From Bacillota bacterium (lineage in GTDB: Bacteria > Bacillota > Sulfobacillia > Sulfobacillales > Sulfobacillaceae): a stretch of 41,312 bases of DNA. A program made the translations under genes and the position numbers. The stretch lies in the NCBI GenBank assembly GCA_021792935.1, contig JAJYTS010000006.1, positions 1 to 41,312 of the forward strand, in the 5' to 3' direction. Numbering within the stretch: position 1 is the stretch's first letter; each line of letters starts with the position of its first letter. This document shows, in pieces, positions 8,132 through 16,371 of the stretch. Under the pieces are notes generated by a model. The model saw only the letters and a program-made list of their open reading frames with translations. It had not been told where the DNA came from and ran no database searches.

Positions 8132-9403
8132 ATGAGCAGCGTGGGTCGTTCCCGGTGGTACCGTATTGGATTGATGTTGTTTGTTATGTATTTGAGCGCT
8201 TTCATTGACCGCTCAAATATTGGCATGGCTGCCCCGGCAATCGCTAAGCATCTTGGCCTACCATCAGCGGCTGTTGGCGTGTTGCTGTCTGCATTTTTTT
8301 GGGGCTATGTCATAACGCAGGTTCCCGGAGGGATACTAGCCGCGAAGGCTAGCGCCAAGAAAGTCGTCTTGGTTGTGCTCATTGTTTGGGGACTGGCCGC
8401 GATTGCTACTGGGCTTGCCGCCTCAATGGCTGAATTTATTGCGGCCCGACTAGTCATGGGGCTTGCGGAGGGTATGGTCTGGCCAGCTTTTGCCGTAATC
8501 CTCGTACGGTGGTTTCCAGACCATGAACGGGCCAAGGCAACCAATCTCACTCTGTTATCTCTTCCGTTATCCTCTGTCATCATGTCTCCGCTGGCAGGAT
8601 GGATGATTCATCGGTGGAACTATCATGTAATGTTTTGGTTGCAAGGCCTACCCCCTATTGCGTTGGCCATCCTCTTTTATTTCATTGGTTCGGACTCCCC
8701 TGAAGAGGACCAGATGGTGTCGGCTCAAGAGCGCGAATACCTTGTAACCCATCGGTCTACAGTTTCAAAGGAAACTGGCACCATTGGCGAAGTTTTGGGG
8801 AACCCCCGTGCGTGGTTATTGGGCATCGGATACTTCTTATGGATTAATGGATTCTATAGTTTCGGGCTATGGCTACCAAGCGTCGTAAGCCAATCCACAC
8901 ACTTTAACATCGAAGTGGTTGGGATTGTGTCGGCACTACCATTTGTTCTCGCGTGCGTCGGCATGTATGTTAATTCAGTTTGGTCGGATCGGCGCGGTAT
9001 TAACCGGGCGTGGTTCGTCGCAGTGCCGCTATTGATTAGCGGTGTAGCGCTCATTGTCGACAAATTCTTCCTGAATGCCGGGTTTGGGATTAACATGTTC
9101 TTTCTCGTAATCAGCGGGATAGGCGTCTTCGCAGCATTTGGCCCGTGGTGGGCATGGACGATGAATTTCTTTCCTCGGAACCAAACCGGCACCGGATTGG
9201 GATTCATCAACATGTGCGGTAACTTTGGTGGTATAACGGGACCGATTTTTATTGGCCTCGCGGCCGTGAATGGCAAGGCAATTACGGGATTTTGGATATT
9301 GGGTGTAGCGCAAGTAATCGCATTTGGCTTGTTTGCGTCATTGTCGTTGTCGAAGAAATTTCGTGTTGAACGCTCGGTTGCCAGCCTTGAACAACAAGCA
9401 TAG
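8132..9403 (+). CDS. MFS transporter, organic-anion/cation symporter type
   Basis: This is a 423-residue, strongly hydrophobic protein with about 12 membrane segments. The first loop carries AFIDRSNIGMAAPAI, the D-R-x-N block typical of the anion:cation symporter (ACS) family, whose members import hexonates, phthalate, 4-hydroxyphenylacetate or other carboxylates by H+ symport. The second loop carries an AAKASAKKVV segment at the position of the MFS motif A. It follows E2 after 128 bases and precedes the SDR gene by 53 bases on the same strand, so it is probably the uptake system for the substrate of this operon. The substrate is unknown; a small carboxylic acid is the best guess. Confidence 0.85.
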   Translation: MSSVGRSRWYRIGLMLFVMYLSAFIDRSNIGMAAPAIAKHLGLPSAAVGVLLSAFFWGYVITQVPGGILAAKASAKKVVLVVLIVWGLAAIATGLAASMAEFIAARLVMGLAEGMVWPAFAVILVRWFPDHERAKATNLTLLSLPLSSVIMSPLAGWMIHRWNYHVMFWLQGLPPIALAILFYFIGSDSPEEDQMVSAQEREYLVTHRSTVSKETGTIGEVLGNPRAWLLGIGYFLWINGFYSFGLWLPSVVSQSTHFNIEVVGIVSALPFVLACVGMYVNSVWSDRRGINRAWFVAVPLLISGVALIVDKFFLNAGFGINMFFLVISGIGVFAAFGPWWAWTMNFFPRNQTGTGLGFINMCGNFGGITGPIFIGLAAVNGKAITGFWILGVAQVIAFGLFASLSLSKKFRVERSVASLEQQA

Positions 9404-9456
9404 CTCAAAGTGGCGCCGTTTTGCCGAGCGGTACGAAACGACAAGGAGGTCGCGCA

Positions 9457-10251
9457 GTGGGAACTCGTTTGGAAGGCAAGACTGCATTAGTGTTTGGAGC
9501 AGGATCGGACGGAACGGGGTGGAGCAATGGTCAGGCTGTAGCAGTGCAGTACGCACGCGAGGGAGCGCGAGTGATGGTCGTCGACAGGGATCAAGCGGCG
9601 GCTGAACGTACGGCGCGAATCATTCGTGGCGAGGGCCATGCATGTATCCAGCAGGCAGCCGACGTGACGAACATCGACGACGTGTTACGGGTTGTTGAAG
9701 GGGCGCTTGAACAATTTGGACGCATTGATATTCTTCATAACAATGTTGGTGCGACAACCATGGGAGGTCTGCCCGAACTCTCTCTGGACAACTGGCAAAA
9801 AGCCATTGAGGTTAACTTGACAAGCGTGTTCCTGACTATGAAACTAGTGCTCCCGAGTATGGTGGCAAATCAATACGGGGCAATTATAAACATTTCATCG
9901 ATTGCCGGCATTCGGTACACGGGCTATCCCTACCCCGCATATAGCGCTACCAAAGCAGCGGTCAATCACCTTACTCAAGTCATCGCGCTCCAATACGCAC
10001 CATACAATATTCGTGTAAATGCGATTCTACCCGGGTTGATCGATACGCCGCTCATTTATCGGCAGATTGCCCACGAATACGACAGTGTGGACGACATGGT
10101 GGCCGCTCGGAATGCCCAAAGTCCCCTAGGACGTATGGGAACAGCATGGGACGTTGCGTATGCGTCCGTGTTTCTCGCTTCCGACGAAGCCGGATTCATT
10201 ACGGGAGTTTGTTTGCCCGTCGACGGCGGCCAGACTGCGCGAAGCCTGTGA
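9457..10251 (+). CDS. Short-chain dehydrogenase/reductase (SDR)
   Basis: The product has 264 residues and a Rossmann fold. The cofactor loop is the extended form GAGSDGTGWSNGQA rather than the plain TGxxxGIG, a variant found in one SDR subgroup. Then come the acidic residue of VMVVDRD, the NNVG motif, ISSIAG and the catalytic YSATK pair (Tyr about 162, Lys about 166), ending with a PVDGGQTA tail. GTG 9457 is chosen because AAGGAGG lies just upstream at 9443-9449. As last gene of the IclR operon it probably oxidises or reduces the hydroxyl of the imported compound to provide the 2-oxo or acetoin-like substrate of the E1-E2 complex; that role is inferred. Confidence 0.9.
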   Translation: MGTRLEGKTALVFGAGSDGTGWSNGQAVAVQYAREGARVMVVDRDQAAAERTARIIRGEGHACIQQAADVTNIDDVLRVVEGALEQFGRIDILHNNVGATTMGGLPELSLDNWQKAIEVNLTSVFLTMKLVLPSMVANQYGAIINISSIAGIRYTGYPYPAYSATKAAVNHLTQVIALQYAPYNIRVNAILPGLIDTPLIYRQIAHEYDSVDDMVAARNAQSPLGRMGTAWDVAYASVFLASDEAGFITGVCLPVDGGQTARSL

Positions 10252-10805
10252 CGGTGTTGGCGTCTATTACGGTCCTGTGCGCACGAGCCTGGGCGGATTC
10301 TCCGCTGTCAAGGCCGACGTGATCCTGGCCGTCACTCTCAAGAGCCCGACGTCGGGCGCCATGATCTTCCGGCCAGCTCCCTATAGCTGGACGATCCCGA
10401 GCGATCCATCCCTTGTCAACCATTTTCGACCTGATCGGTTGATTTACCATCATCTTGGAATACGTTAGCAATACACAGCTTTGATGGGGAGCCGTGCCAG
10501 CCACGGCCCCCTGATAGAATTGCGCGGGCGGCCAGTCGGCTAAACTCCTATGTATCCGTCGCTCATTGTAATAGGTGATCCAGCTCGCCACCGTGCCAAC
10601 GTGGAGAACACCTGGTTCCCCGGACAGTCCGCTTCCAACACTACTCCATTACGTCACTAAACTGTAACGGACGCGAATAATCTAATTGTAGAATATAATA
10701 GGGAGTCTGTAGCCAGCCATGGAGCTCGCTCGTGACCGGGCGAAGCGGACGGCACAGGTCCTCGCGCCACAACCGCATAGGCAATCAACCAAGGAGTGTA
10801 GTTTA
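10252..10805. other. Noncoding stretch carrying transposase debris
   Basis: After the SDR stop, about 550 bases have no intact gene. A plus-strand open frame crosses 10252-10468 without a start site or recognisable domain. On the minus strand 10505-10591 encodes an IS3-type transposase tail. A short AT-rich run at 10670-10705 may hold the promoter of the DUF805 gene. The stretch marks the left edge of a decayed accessory region. Confidence 0.5.
10505..10591 (-). pseudogene. IS3-family transposase, C-terminal remnant
   Basis: The minus strand encodes ITYYNERRIHRSLADWPPAQFYQ, the signature end of the IS3-family DDE integrase core, where a YN-x-x-R-IH-x-SL block leads to a P-A-x-F motif. The catalytic D, D and E residues and everything upstream are missing, so this is only a fragment left from a lost insertion. 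The frame continues to 10199, but that part has no transposase character and lies over the SDR end. Confidence 0.65.
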
Positions 10806-11150
10806 TTGCGGGAATACCTAAGTGTCTGGACCAATTATGTCAATTTTTCAGAACGATCGTCCCGCCGGGACTATTGGATGTTCTTTCTCTTCAATATCAT
10901 CGCCGCTGCGATTCTGGCGATCTTGGGCCAAGTAGTTCACCTCTTTATCTACTTGTATGGAGCCTATGTCCTTGCCATCATCATCCCTAACATCGCGATT
11001 ACGATTCGACGATTGCACGACATTGGGCGTTCGGGCTGGTGGATCTTCATTTACTTCGTGCCCCTGGCGGGGCCGATCATTCTCATTGTCTGGATGGCCA
11101 GCCGTAGCGGTCCCGACAATCAGTGGGGCCCAACAAATCGCGTTGCGTAA
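10806..11150 (+). CDS. DUF805 family inner-membrane protein
   Basis: The protein of about 114 residues carries the DUF805 pattern: an aromatic N-terminus (YLSVWTNYVNFSERSSRRDYWMFFLFN) in which the S-R-R-x-YW-x-F block is diagnostic, three or four membrane helices, and the conserved cytoplasmic segment IRRLHDIGRSGWW followed by a GPNDNQWGP-like tail (GPDNQWGPT). TTG 10806 fits the family start and has AAGGAG 9 bases upstream; a frame opening at 10719 would add an unrelated charged tail. Function in the family is unknown. It is a lone gene in an otherwise decayed region, next to a possible toxin-immunity remnant. Confidence 0.8.
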   Translation: MREYLSVWTNYVNFSERSSRRDYWMFFLFNIIAAAILAILGQVVHLFIYLYGAYVLAIIIPNIAITIRRLHDIGRSGWWIFIYFVPLAGPIILIVWMASRSGPDNQWGPTNRVA

Positions 11151-11282
11151 ACTCGAACATTGGCCAGAATAGCCCCCTAAGGTTGGACAGGAGTTGTCAG
11201 ACACCACGGTCAGATCAGCCATCCGTACGGCCTACTGAGAGTTGGCATAATTCGCCAAGTTCCGCATAAGGGGGCAAGCACG

Positions 11283-11768
11283 ATGTCATATGACTTGAAC
11301 ATTGTCGTCGTCGGGCAGGAGAATCCCGCCAGTATATCGTTTGAAACAGGCATTGAATTGCTGGACGAAACAAAGGAAGCCCTCCGCTATCATGATATTT
11401 GGGGATTCATGACGGCGACCCATGGCATGTGGTATGCATTGGGCACCTTCAACGACGGCGATTTCTCCGCCTTATATATCCTCGACCCGGATTTTGACAC
11501 CCCTAGTGACGTATCCCCGTATTGGGTCAGCGACAATTTAAAGTCAAATCTGGTTCCCCTGAGAGTCAGATCCGAATACCGACAGGATCTCGAGAAGATT
11601 CTACAGATCTTGATGGCCCGGTCACCACTTAAGACTCTCTATTTCACGGCAAGAGTGCAGCCCGGCGATGATGAGATCGTCAGCGGGACGCTTTCGCTAG
11701 AACAGTTTTGGGAGTTGCATGACAAGAAACAGATTCTGTTCAACGTTTGCTACATTTTACGGGATTGA
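11283..11768 (+). CDS. Uncharacterised protein, candidate immunity protein of an Rhs toxin
   Basis: The 161-residue soluble, acidic protein begins MSYDLNIVVVGQENPASISFETGIELLDETKEAL and is rich in aromatic and acidic residues. I do not recognise a named family. The ATG has GGGGG about 8 bases upstream, and the frame is intact while the DNA around it is decayed. It lies about 120 bases upstream of a broken Rhs tip, and small, acidic, single-domain proteins in that position are often immunity proteins that bind the toxic C-terminus of an Rhs protein. The order (before, not after, the remaining Rhs tip) suggests it matched a toxin tip now lost. The immunity role is inferred from context only. 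Confidence 0.5.
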   Translation: MSYDLNIVVVGQENPASISFETGIELLDETKEALRYHDIWGFMTATHGMWYALGTFNDGDFSALYILDPDFDTPSDVSPYWVSDNLKSNLVPLRVRSEYRQDLEKILQILMARSPLKTLYFTARVQPGDDEIVSGTLSLEQFWELHDKKQILFNVCYILRD

Positions 11769-11889
11769 ATGTCCTCGCCATCGCGCTCCAACTTTGATGC
11801 CCCTAAAAAAGGGGGGGCGACCGAATTTGGTTCGGCTCCCTCTCGCAGTCGCTGGTAGAAGCCCAAGCTGCTGGACCATCATCAAGCCG

Positions 11890-12826
11890 ATATATGGCCA
11901 ATTGGTCGTGCACTAGTGGTACCTATGGCCCGAACGGCCTTCCCGCCCTCTTGGCCGCCAACGTCAGCGGCAGCTGGGACACCTACGAGTACGTGTATAA
12001 CGGCCTCGATGACGTGATCGGCTGATTGACCTCACCAGCGAGTCCGGAACGTACGGCCAAATGGTCGTGCAGTACTAATATGATGCCTATAGGAACACGC
12101 TCGGAGACGTCGACGCATCGGGGTGACCGTGCTCGGCCAGGGCCTTGCGGCCTTCAACCCCTTCCAGTACCGCGGCAACTATCAACTATCGGGGACCACC
12201 TTCTATCAACTTGGCGCGCGAGTAGACAATCCCGCGTGGGGACGGTTTCTCAGTCGCGACCCGAGTGGGTACAGCGCCGGAGACATCGCGGTCTATAATG
12301 GGTACGGGTATACAGCGGACAAGCCGATATCCAACATTGACCCCACGGGATCCCTGTCTGTGCCGGGCGCCTTGCCTATCCGTGGCATTTTGATGCGGGC
12401 ATTCCGCCAGGCCGTGTCCCCGGTTGGGAGGTAATTCTGGCCGTTGTTACGGTAGTCATTATCGGCGGGGTCGCAGTGTACGCGGGATACCGGATCTATA
12501 CCGTCAATTTGGGCCCCTCCGGTACTAACAAAGGCAAAACAAAGGGCAAGACGTTTCGCGGTGGAAAAAAGCCGCAACGCGATCAGTGGTAAGGGAAAAA
12601 CAACCCGGACTTCAAGGAGTGGTGGAATCGAGAAGGTAAAACAGTTTACGGACAAGACCCCTTAAAGAGAACAACATCGAGCAGATTTACCTGGAGTGGG
12701 TTGACCTTGGAAAACTCCAGTAAGCCGAGTGGTGGCGTGGTGTCGTAGAAACAGCACATCGGTGCTCACGAGAACGGCGACCATTACCACAATGGGCAGT
12801 ACGCGAAACAAGATCCTGGTCAATGA
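11890..12826 (+). pseudogene. Decayed Rhs/YD-repeat polymorphic toxin, C-terminal part
   Basis: Pieces of one Rhs protein can be read in order across several frames. Decayed YD-type repeats (YGQLVVH, NGLPALLAANVSG, then TYEYVYNGLDDVIG with a stop) are followed after a frameshift by TYGQMVVQY. The core hallmark is intact at 12120-12350: FQYRGNYQLSGTTFYQLGAR, GRFLSRDPSGYSAGD and NIDPTG. A hydrophobic segment follows (EVILAVVTVVIIGGVAVYAG, frame shifted), then a variable C-terminal tip with KNNPDFKEWWNREGK and, after another shift, IGAHENGDHYHNGQY. At least three frameshifts and several stops make it non-functional. The tip is the former toxin domain; its activity is not recognisable, although the His-rich end hints at a metal site. 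Confidence 0.75.
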
Positions 12827-13198
12827 CTCACCCCCATTTCCACCCCTTATTGGCAACATGGCGTTTAGGGGAGCGTTTTTTGCCTAGCGACTGCTCTTTC
12901 CAGCCAAGCAGACATCCGAACATTTCTTACTATCGCACCATCCGCCCCGCCGCGTTGATGGGGAGCCTGTGGGCAGCGCGGTTGGCCAAAACTCCACCCT
13001 CGTGATGGCTGTCACCACTTCCAATAAGACCCGGCCATAAGGTACTCAATTATGCATGACTGGTGAAAGATGGTGGCGCTGATCGGCTTACTACTTCACC
13101 CGAGATGTCGCCACCACCCTCAGGTCTAGCCGCCGGACGGTCAACGGCGGCTACCGTCCCATTTTATGATGTGGTTACCAGAACAACTGGTCGTCATG
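12827..13198. other. Noncoding stretch after the Rhs remnant
   Basis: No ORF in these 372 bases has a ribosome binding site, a family motif or a plausible protein. An immunity gene would be expected directly downstream of an Rhs tip, but none is legible, in line with decay of the module. No clear terminator hairpin with a T-run was found for the minus-strand sdpI gene that ends at 13199. Confidence 0.45.
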
Positions 13199-13831
13199 CT
13201 AGCTTTCCTGTGGCGTCCGGGCGAAAAAGTACGAGGCGACCAGCAGAATGAGCACCCAGAGTATCACCGGTCCCATTATCGCGAGGATGATGGTCCGATG
13301 GGGCGGCAGCACCCAGGCCAGAACGATAATGAGAATGCCCGTAGGTATGCCCAATTGCCCCGCCAAGCGCTGCGAGCGATTCCAACTATCCTCGTTAGAC
13401 AATGTCCAAGGGGAGCGAACCCCGATCCACCAATTTGGGCGCAGGCGCGGTAGCACGTTGGCGATTAGCATGAACATAATGCCATACCCGGTGGGCGCAA
13501 AGCGGATCGTGGCCAAATGGAACACCACGTGACCGGCGATTGTGCTGTAAACGAGTCCCAGCCCTACCACCACCATCCCGCCGATATACCGATAGGTGGG
13601 CCAAAACACCTCATAGTTGCGGCGTTTCGGATCGATGCGCCAGAGCCCTTGCCAGATGAGCATGATGGCCAACATAACCACCGGCTCATACAGCATCAGA
13701 AAACGCGGCGTCTCACGATGATGTTCCCCCGCGACTAGTGGGGGCAGATGCGTGTACACGAGGATTCCTAGAACAACCATTAACACCCAGGTGAGCCATC
13801 CCCACCACGGGATGGCATTAGTTCGTTTCAT
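13199..13831 (-). CDS. sdpI: SdpI-family immunity/membrane protein
   Basis: This is a 210-residue protein with about six membrane helices. It carries the SdpI C-terminal signature: ANVLPRLRPNWWIGVRSPWTLSNEDSWNRSQRLAGQLG, in which N-x-W-x-G-x-R-x-PWTL is near-invariant. In Bacillus subtilis SdpI protects against the toxin SdpC and also sequesters the repressor SdpR at the membrane when toxin is present. The ATG at 13831 has GGAGGGG 9 bases upstream; ATG 13837 is too close to it. The start overlaps the end of the ArsR-type gene by 14 bases, reproducing the sdpRI operon. No sdpABC toxin genes are in the window, so it may act as orphan immunity or as a sensor. Confidence 0.85.
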   Translation of the reverse strand: MKRTNAIPWWGWLTWVLMVVLGILVYTHLPPLVAGEHHRETPRFLMLYEPVVMLAIMLIWQGLWRIDPKRRNYEVFWPTYRYIGGMVVVGLGLVYSTIAGHVVFHLATIRFAPTGYGIMFMLIANVLPRLRPNWWIGVRSPWTLSNEDSWNRSQRLAGQLGIPTGILIIVLAWVLPPHRTIILAIMGPVILWVLILLVASYFFARTPQES

Positions 13832-14099
13832 CGCCATGGCCCCCTCCAAAGTGTTCGAGCACCCATGCCAGCCAGTCTTGCACAATGGTGGTGTTGAGCT
13901 GGTAAATGATAAAGGTGCCGTCCCGTTGGTCCACCACTAAATTTGCCGCTTTCAGCACTGCCAAATGCCGACTAACGGTCGGTTGCGCATGCGCGAAGTG
14001 CGTCGCGATTTGTCCTGCCGTTTGCGGTCCTTCCTTCAGCAACTCGATGATGCGCCGACGGGTGGGATCCGACATAGCCTTAAACACACCTTCATGCAT
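13818..14099 (-). CDS. sdpR: ArsR-family repressor, SdpR-like
   Basis: The 93-residue winged-helix protein has the ArsR/SmtB pattern VFKAMSDPTRRRIIELLKEGPQTAGQIATHF (helix 2-3), then QPTVSRHLAVLKAANLV (recognition helix) and RDGTFIIYQLN (wing). It lacks the CxC metal site of arsenic sensors, as expected for the SdpR branch. ATG 14099 is preceded by GGAGGT with 6 bases spacing; longer starts up to 14126 lack such a site. It is the first gene of an operon with sdpI and lies directly downstream of a promoter overlapped by short repeats. By analogy with B. subtilis SdpR it should repress its own operon until sequestered by SdpI. Confidence 0.88.
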   Translation of the reverse strand: MHEGVFKAMSDPTRRRIIELLKEGPQTAGQIATHFAHAQPTVSRHLAVLKAANLVVDQRDGTFIIYQLNTTIVQDWLAWVLEHFGGGHGDETN

Positions 14100-14151
14100 C
14101 CGCGCACCTCCCCGTCTCGTCGTCAATACCCATCGCCTGGTTTCCTTTATT

Positions 14152-14180
14152 ATTATATGTCTAAATAGCTAAATAGTAAA
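14152..14180 (-). promoter_or_regulatory. Promoter and probable operator of sdpR-sdpI
   Basis: On the minus strand a -35 box TTTACT (14175-14180) and a perfect -10 box TATAAT (14152-14157) are separated by 17 bases. The spacer contains the 8-mer CTATTTAG twice in tandem (14161-14176, reaching the -35 box). Two adjacent half-sites inside the core promoter suit an ArsR-type repressor that blocks polymerase. The sdpR start lies about 50 bases downstream. Confidence 0.7.
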
Positions 14181-14739
14181 CCAACAAGAAAAAGATGGCC
14201 GCTGGTTGGTGAATGGTTGCAACGGTATTCCCGGATTATCAACAACGCGCTGATTTTGTGGCGTGCTGGTATCTAATCAATGCGGCATGCTTGCTCGCGG
14301 CGGGCCCTTGGATAGGATGCGAAACCGCTCTATTCGGGAACCGTTGGAATACGAGCCAATCATGTTGCCAACGGGGACTCTCGGGAGAGTCTGCACCAAG
14401 GGCGGCCAGCCCCTGGCGATGCTTCTGGAACAGATGGTCTCGGTAACCATAGCCCAGATTAGGCCAAGGCTTTTACTCGATGCGTCGCCGGTATGGTGTT
14501 TTGGATCATACCGATGACCACCTCCGACGCCCTGTCATTCCGCAAGTATTCAGCACCGCGGCCGCACCTCCCACGAGCCCTATGCCTTTGGGGATTTACC
14601 TGGCGACTTTATGAGATTGGGGATGTCGCCGTGACGCTTTTGCCTTTGCGTAATAGGTGTTGCGTAACACCTGAGGCTTCGCAAACGTGTTTTGTTCCCG
14701 GGGACCACCGTCAAGCGTGTTGCCTGCTCCCGGCTTCAT
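14181..14739. other. Noncoding region between sdpR promoter and acyl-CoA synthetase end
   Basis: This region of about 560 bases carries several short overlapping frames (for example 14213-14446) without ribosome binding sites or known motifs. It is rich in GC-poor to GC-rich switches and may be decayed coding DNA. A nested inverted repeat at 14645-14686 is the only clear structure. Confidence 0.45.
14645..14686. repeat. Nested inverted repeat downstream of the acyl-CoA synthetase gene
   Basis: Outer arms TTTGCG (14645-14650) and CGCAAA (14681-14686) enclose inner arms AGGTGTT (14655-14661) and AACACCT (14666-14672) around a GCGT loop. All arms are perfect. No T-run follows on either strand, so it is not a standard intrinsic terminator. 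It could protect the 3' end of the minus-strand transcript, act as a protein-binding site or be a transposon relic. Confidence 0.5.
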
Positions 14740-16371
14740 TTACCGCTGTCGCAGGAGAAAACGCTGTATCTTTCCGCTAGGCGTTTTGGGCAGCGATTCA
14801 ATAAATTCGATTACCCGTGGATATGAATGGGCCGAGAGGTTTTGTTTCACAAACTGTTGCAACTCCCCCTCCAGTTCATCCGTGGGCGTGATGTTTGGCC
14901 GAAGCACGATAAAGGCCTTGACAATTTCACCGCGGCTTTCGTCGGGGATTCCCACCACCGCGGCTTCGGCAACCGCCGGATGGACCATCAGCGCGCTTTC
15001 CACCTCAAATGGCCCAATGCGATATCCGGCGCTTGAGATAATGTCGTCGGAACGGCCAGAGAAATAGATATAGCCGTCATCATCCATACTGGCGGTGTCA
15101 CCCGTGAGACAGTAGCGCGGTCCCGCCGCGAACCGTTCGCGGGTCCGTTCGGGATCCTGATAATAGCCGCGAAACCAATAGAGTAGGGAATTAACCGTAT
15201 CAATGGCGAGTTCACCTTCGCTTCCTGGCGGCAGTTCCCCACCATTTGAATCGACGATGGCAGCGCGAAAGCCCGGCATCGACTGGCCCATGGATCCCGC
15301 TTTCACGGGGCCGCGGCAAATCGGGTCGTGGTGGTTGTTCACCACCATCCCTTGCTCGGTTTGGCCATAATGGTCATAAATGGGAACCCCCAGTTGGCTC
15401 TTTGCCCAAGTGCTGACATCGGGATTCAGGGGTTCACCAGCACTTGATAGCACACGCAAACGCAGCCCGCTCTTTATCCCTTCGGGAACGCCTTGGGCCC
15501 GCATGGCGCGATACACGGTAGGGGCGGCGGCGTAATTGGTAACTTGATATTCCATCATCAGGCGATAGGTTTCGTCCACACTAAATGGCGCATTGAACAT
15601 AATAAAGGTTTGGCCGAGAAGAAGCGGACCGACCAAACCATAATAGAGGCCGTAGGCCCAACCGGGGTCAGCGATGTTCCAGAACACGTCATCCGGTCTA
15701 AGATCCAAACCATAACGCATATAGGCTTCAAAAGAGGCCAGCGCCCGCACGGGCACCTCAACCCCCTTGGGATGTCCGGTGGTCCCGGACGTATAAAGGA
15801 GAATAAATAGGTCGTCTCCCACCACTCCGGGACTTTCCGTGACCGGGTCGGCCTCCTCCAGCAATGACCAGAAGGAGAGAGTTTCCGCGCTGCCGCTTTC
15901 CCGTTTTTGTTCCACCGTAATGACACGTCCGGACGCGGAATTCGCGGTGGCGGACTCGACTCCTGTGAGTTTCTCCCGGTTCTTTACATCGGTGATGAGC
16001 ACGCCTGCTCCGCTATTGTCGACGCGATAAGAAATCGCCTGTGGACCAAACGCGGTAAAGAGGGGGACATGTATCGCTCCAAGCCGCCACAGGGCTAAAA
16101 CGGAAATCAGCAACTCGGGGCCCTTGGGCAGCAAGGTGGCTACACGGTCGCCCTTTTGGACATTTTGGCGGCGGAGTGCTCCGGCGAACTTGGCCGACAG
16201 GTGCCGTAGATCGCCGTAGGTATAGGCGCTTTTGTCTCCATCCCCATTTTCGTAACAAAGGGCCACGCGTTCTGGATCGTGGCGATCGCACAGTAGATGA
16301 GCGACTGAAGGTAGAGAAGCGTCATATTGAGCGCGCAATGCTTGGGCTTGCTGCGAACGGTTGGTTGTCAT
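14740..16371 (-). CDS. AMP-forming acyl-CoA/acetyl-CoA synthetase
   Basis: The 543-residue adenylate-forming enzyme shows all family motifs: the phosphate loop LLYTSGTTGHPKGVEVP (about 192-208), the A5 block YDHYGQTEQG, the A7/A8 hinge GDTASMDDDGYIYFSGRSDDIISSAGYRIGPFEVE, and the A10 lysine in PKTPSGKIQRFLLR near the C-terminus. These enzymes make acyl-AMP from a carboxylate and ATP and then acyl-CoA. The length and the W-x-x-x-DPGWAYGLYYG segment (about 235-250) fit the medium-chain/AcsA-like group more than long-chain ligases. ATG 16371 has GGAGGAT upstream. It is monocistronic here. The chain length of its substrate is open. Confidence 0.9.
   Translation of the reverse strand: MTTNRSQQAQALRAQYDASLPSVAHLLCDRHDPERVALCYENGDGDKSAYTYGDLRHLSAKFAGALRRQNVQKGDRVATLLPKGPELLISVLALWRLGAIHVPLFTAFGPQAISYRVDNSGAGVLITDVKNREKLTGVESATANSASGRVITVEQKRESGSAETLSFWSLLEEADPVTESPGVVGDDLFILLYTSGTTGHPKGVEVPVRALASFEAYMRYGLDLRPDDVFWNIADPGWAYGLYYGLVGPLLLGQTFIMFNAPFSVDETYRLMMEYQVTNYAAAPTVYRAMRAQGVPEGIKSGLRLRVLSSAGEPLNPDVSTWAKSQLGVPIYDHYGQTEQGMVVNNHHDPICRGPVKAGSMGQSMPGFRAAIVDSNGGELPPGSEGELAIDTVNSLLYWFRGYYQDPERTRERFAAGPRYCLTGDTASMDDDGYIYFSGRSDDIISSAGYRIGPFEVESALMVHPAVAEAAVVGIPDESRGEIVKAFIVLRPNITPTDELEGELQQFVKQNLSAHSYPRVIEFIESLPKTPSGKIQRFLLRQR

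Noticed and set aside
10481-12967. TTGATGGGGAGCC at 10481-10493 and again at 12955-12967, as possible ends of one element
   Set aside because: A 13-base repeat is expected by chance in 41 kb; flanking bases do not extend it and no target duplication is visible.
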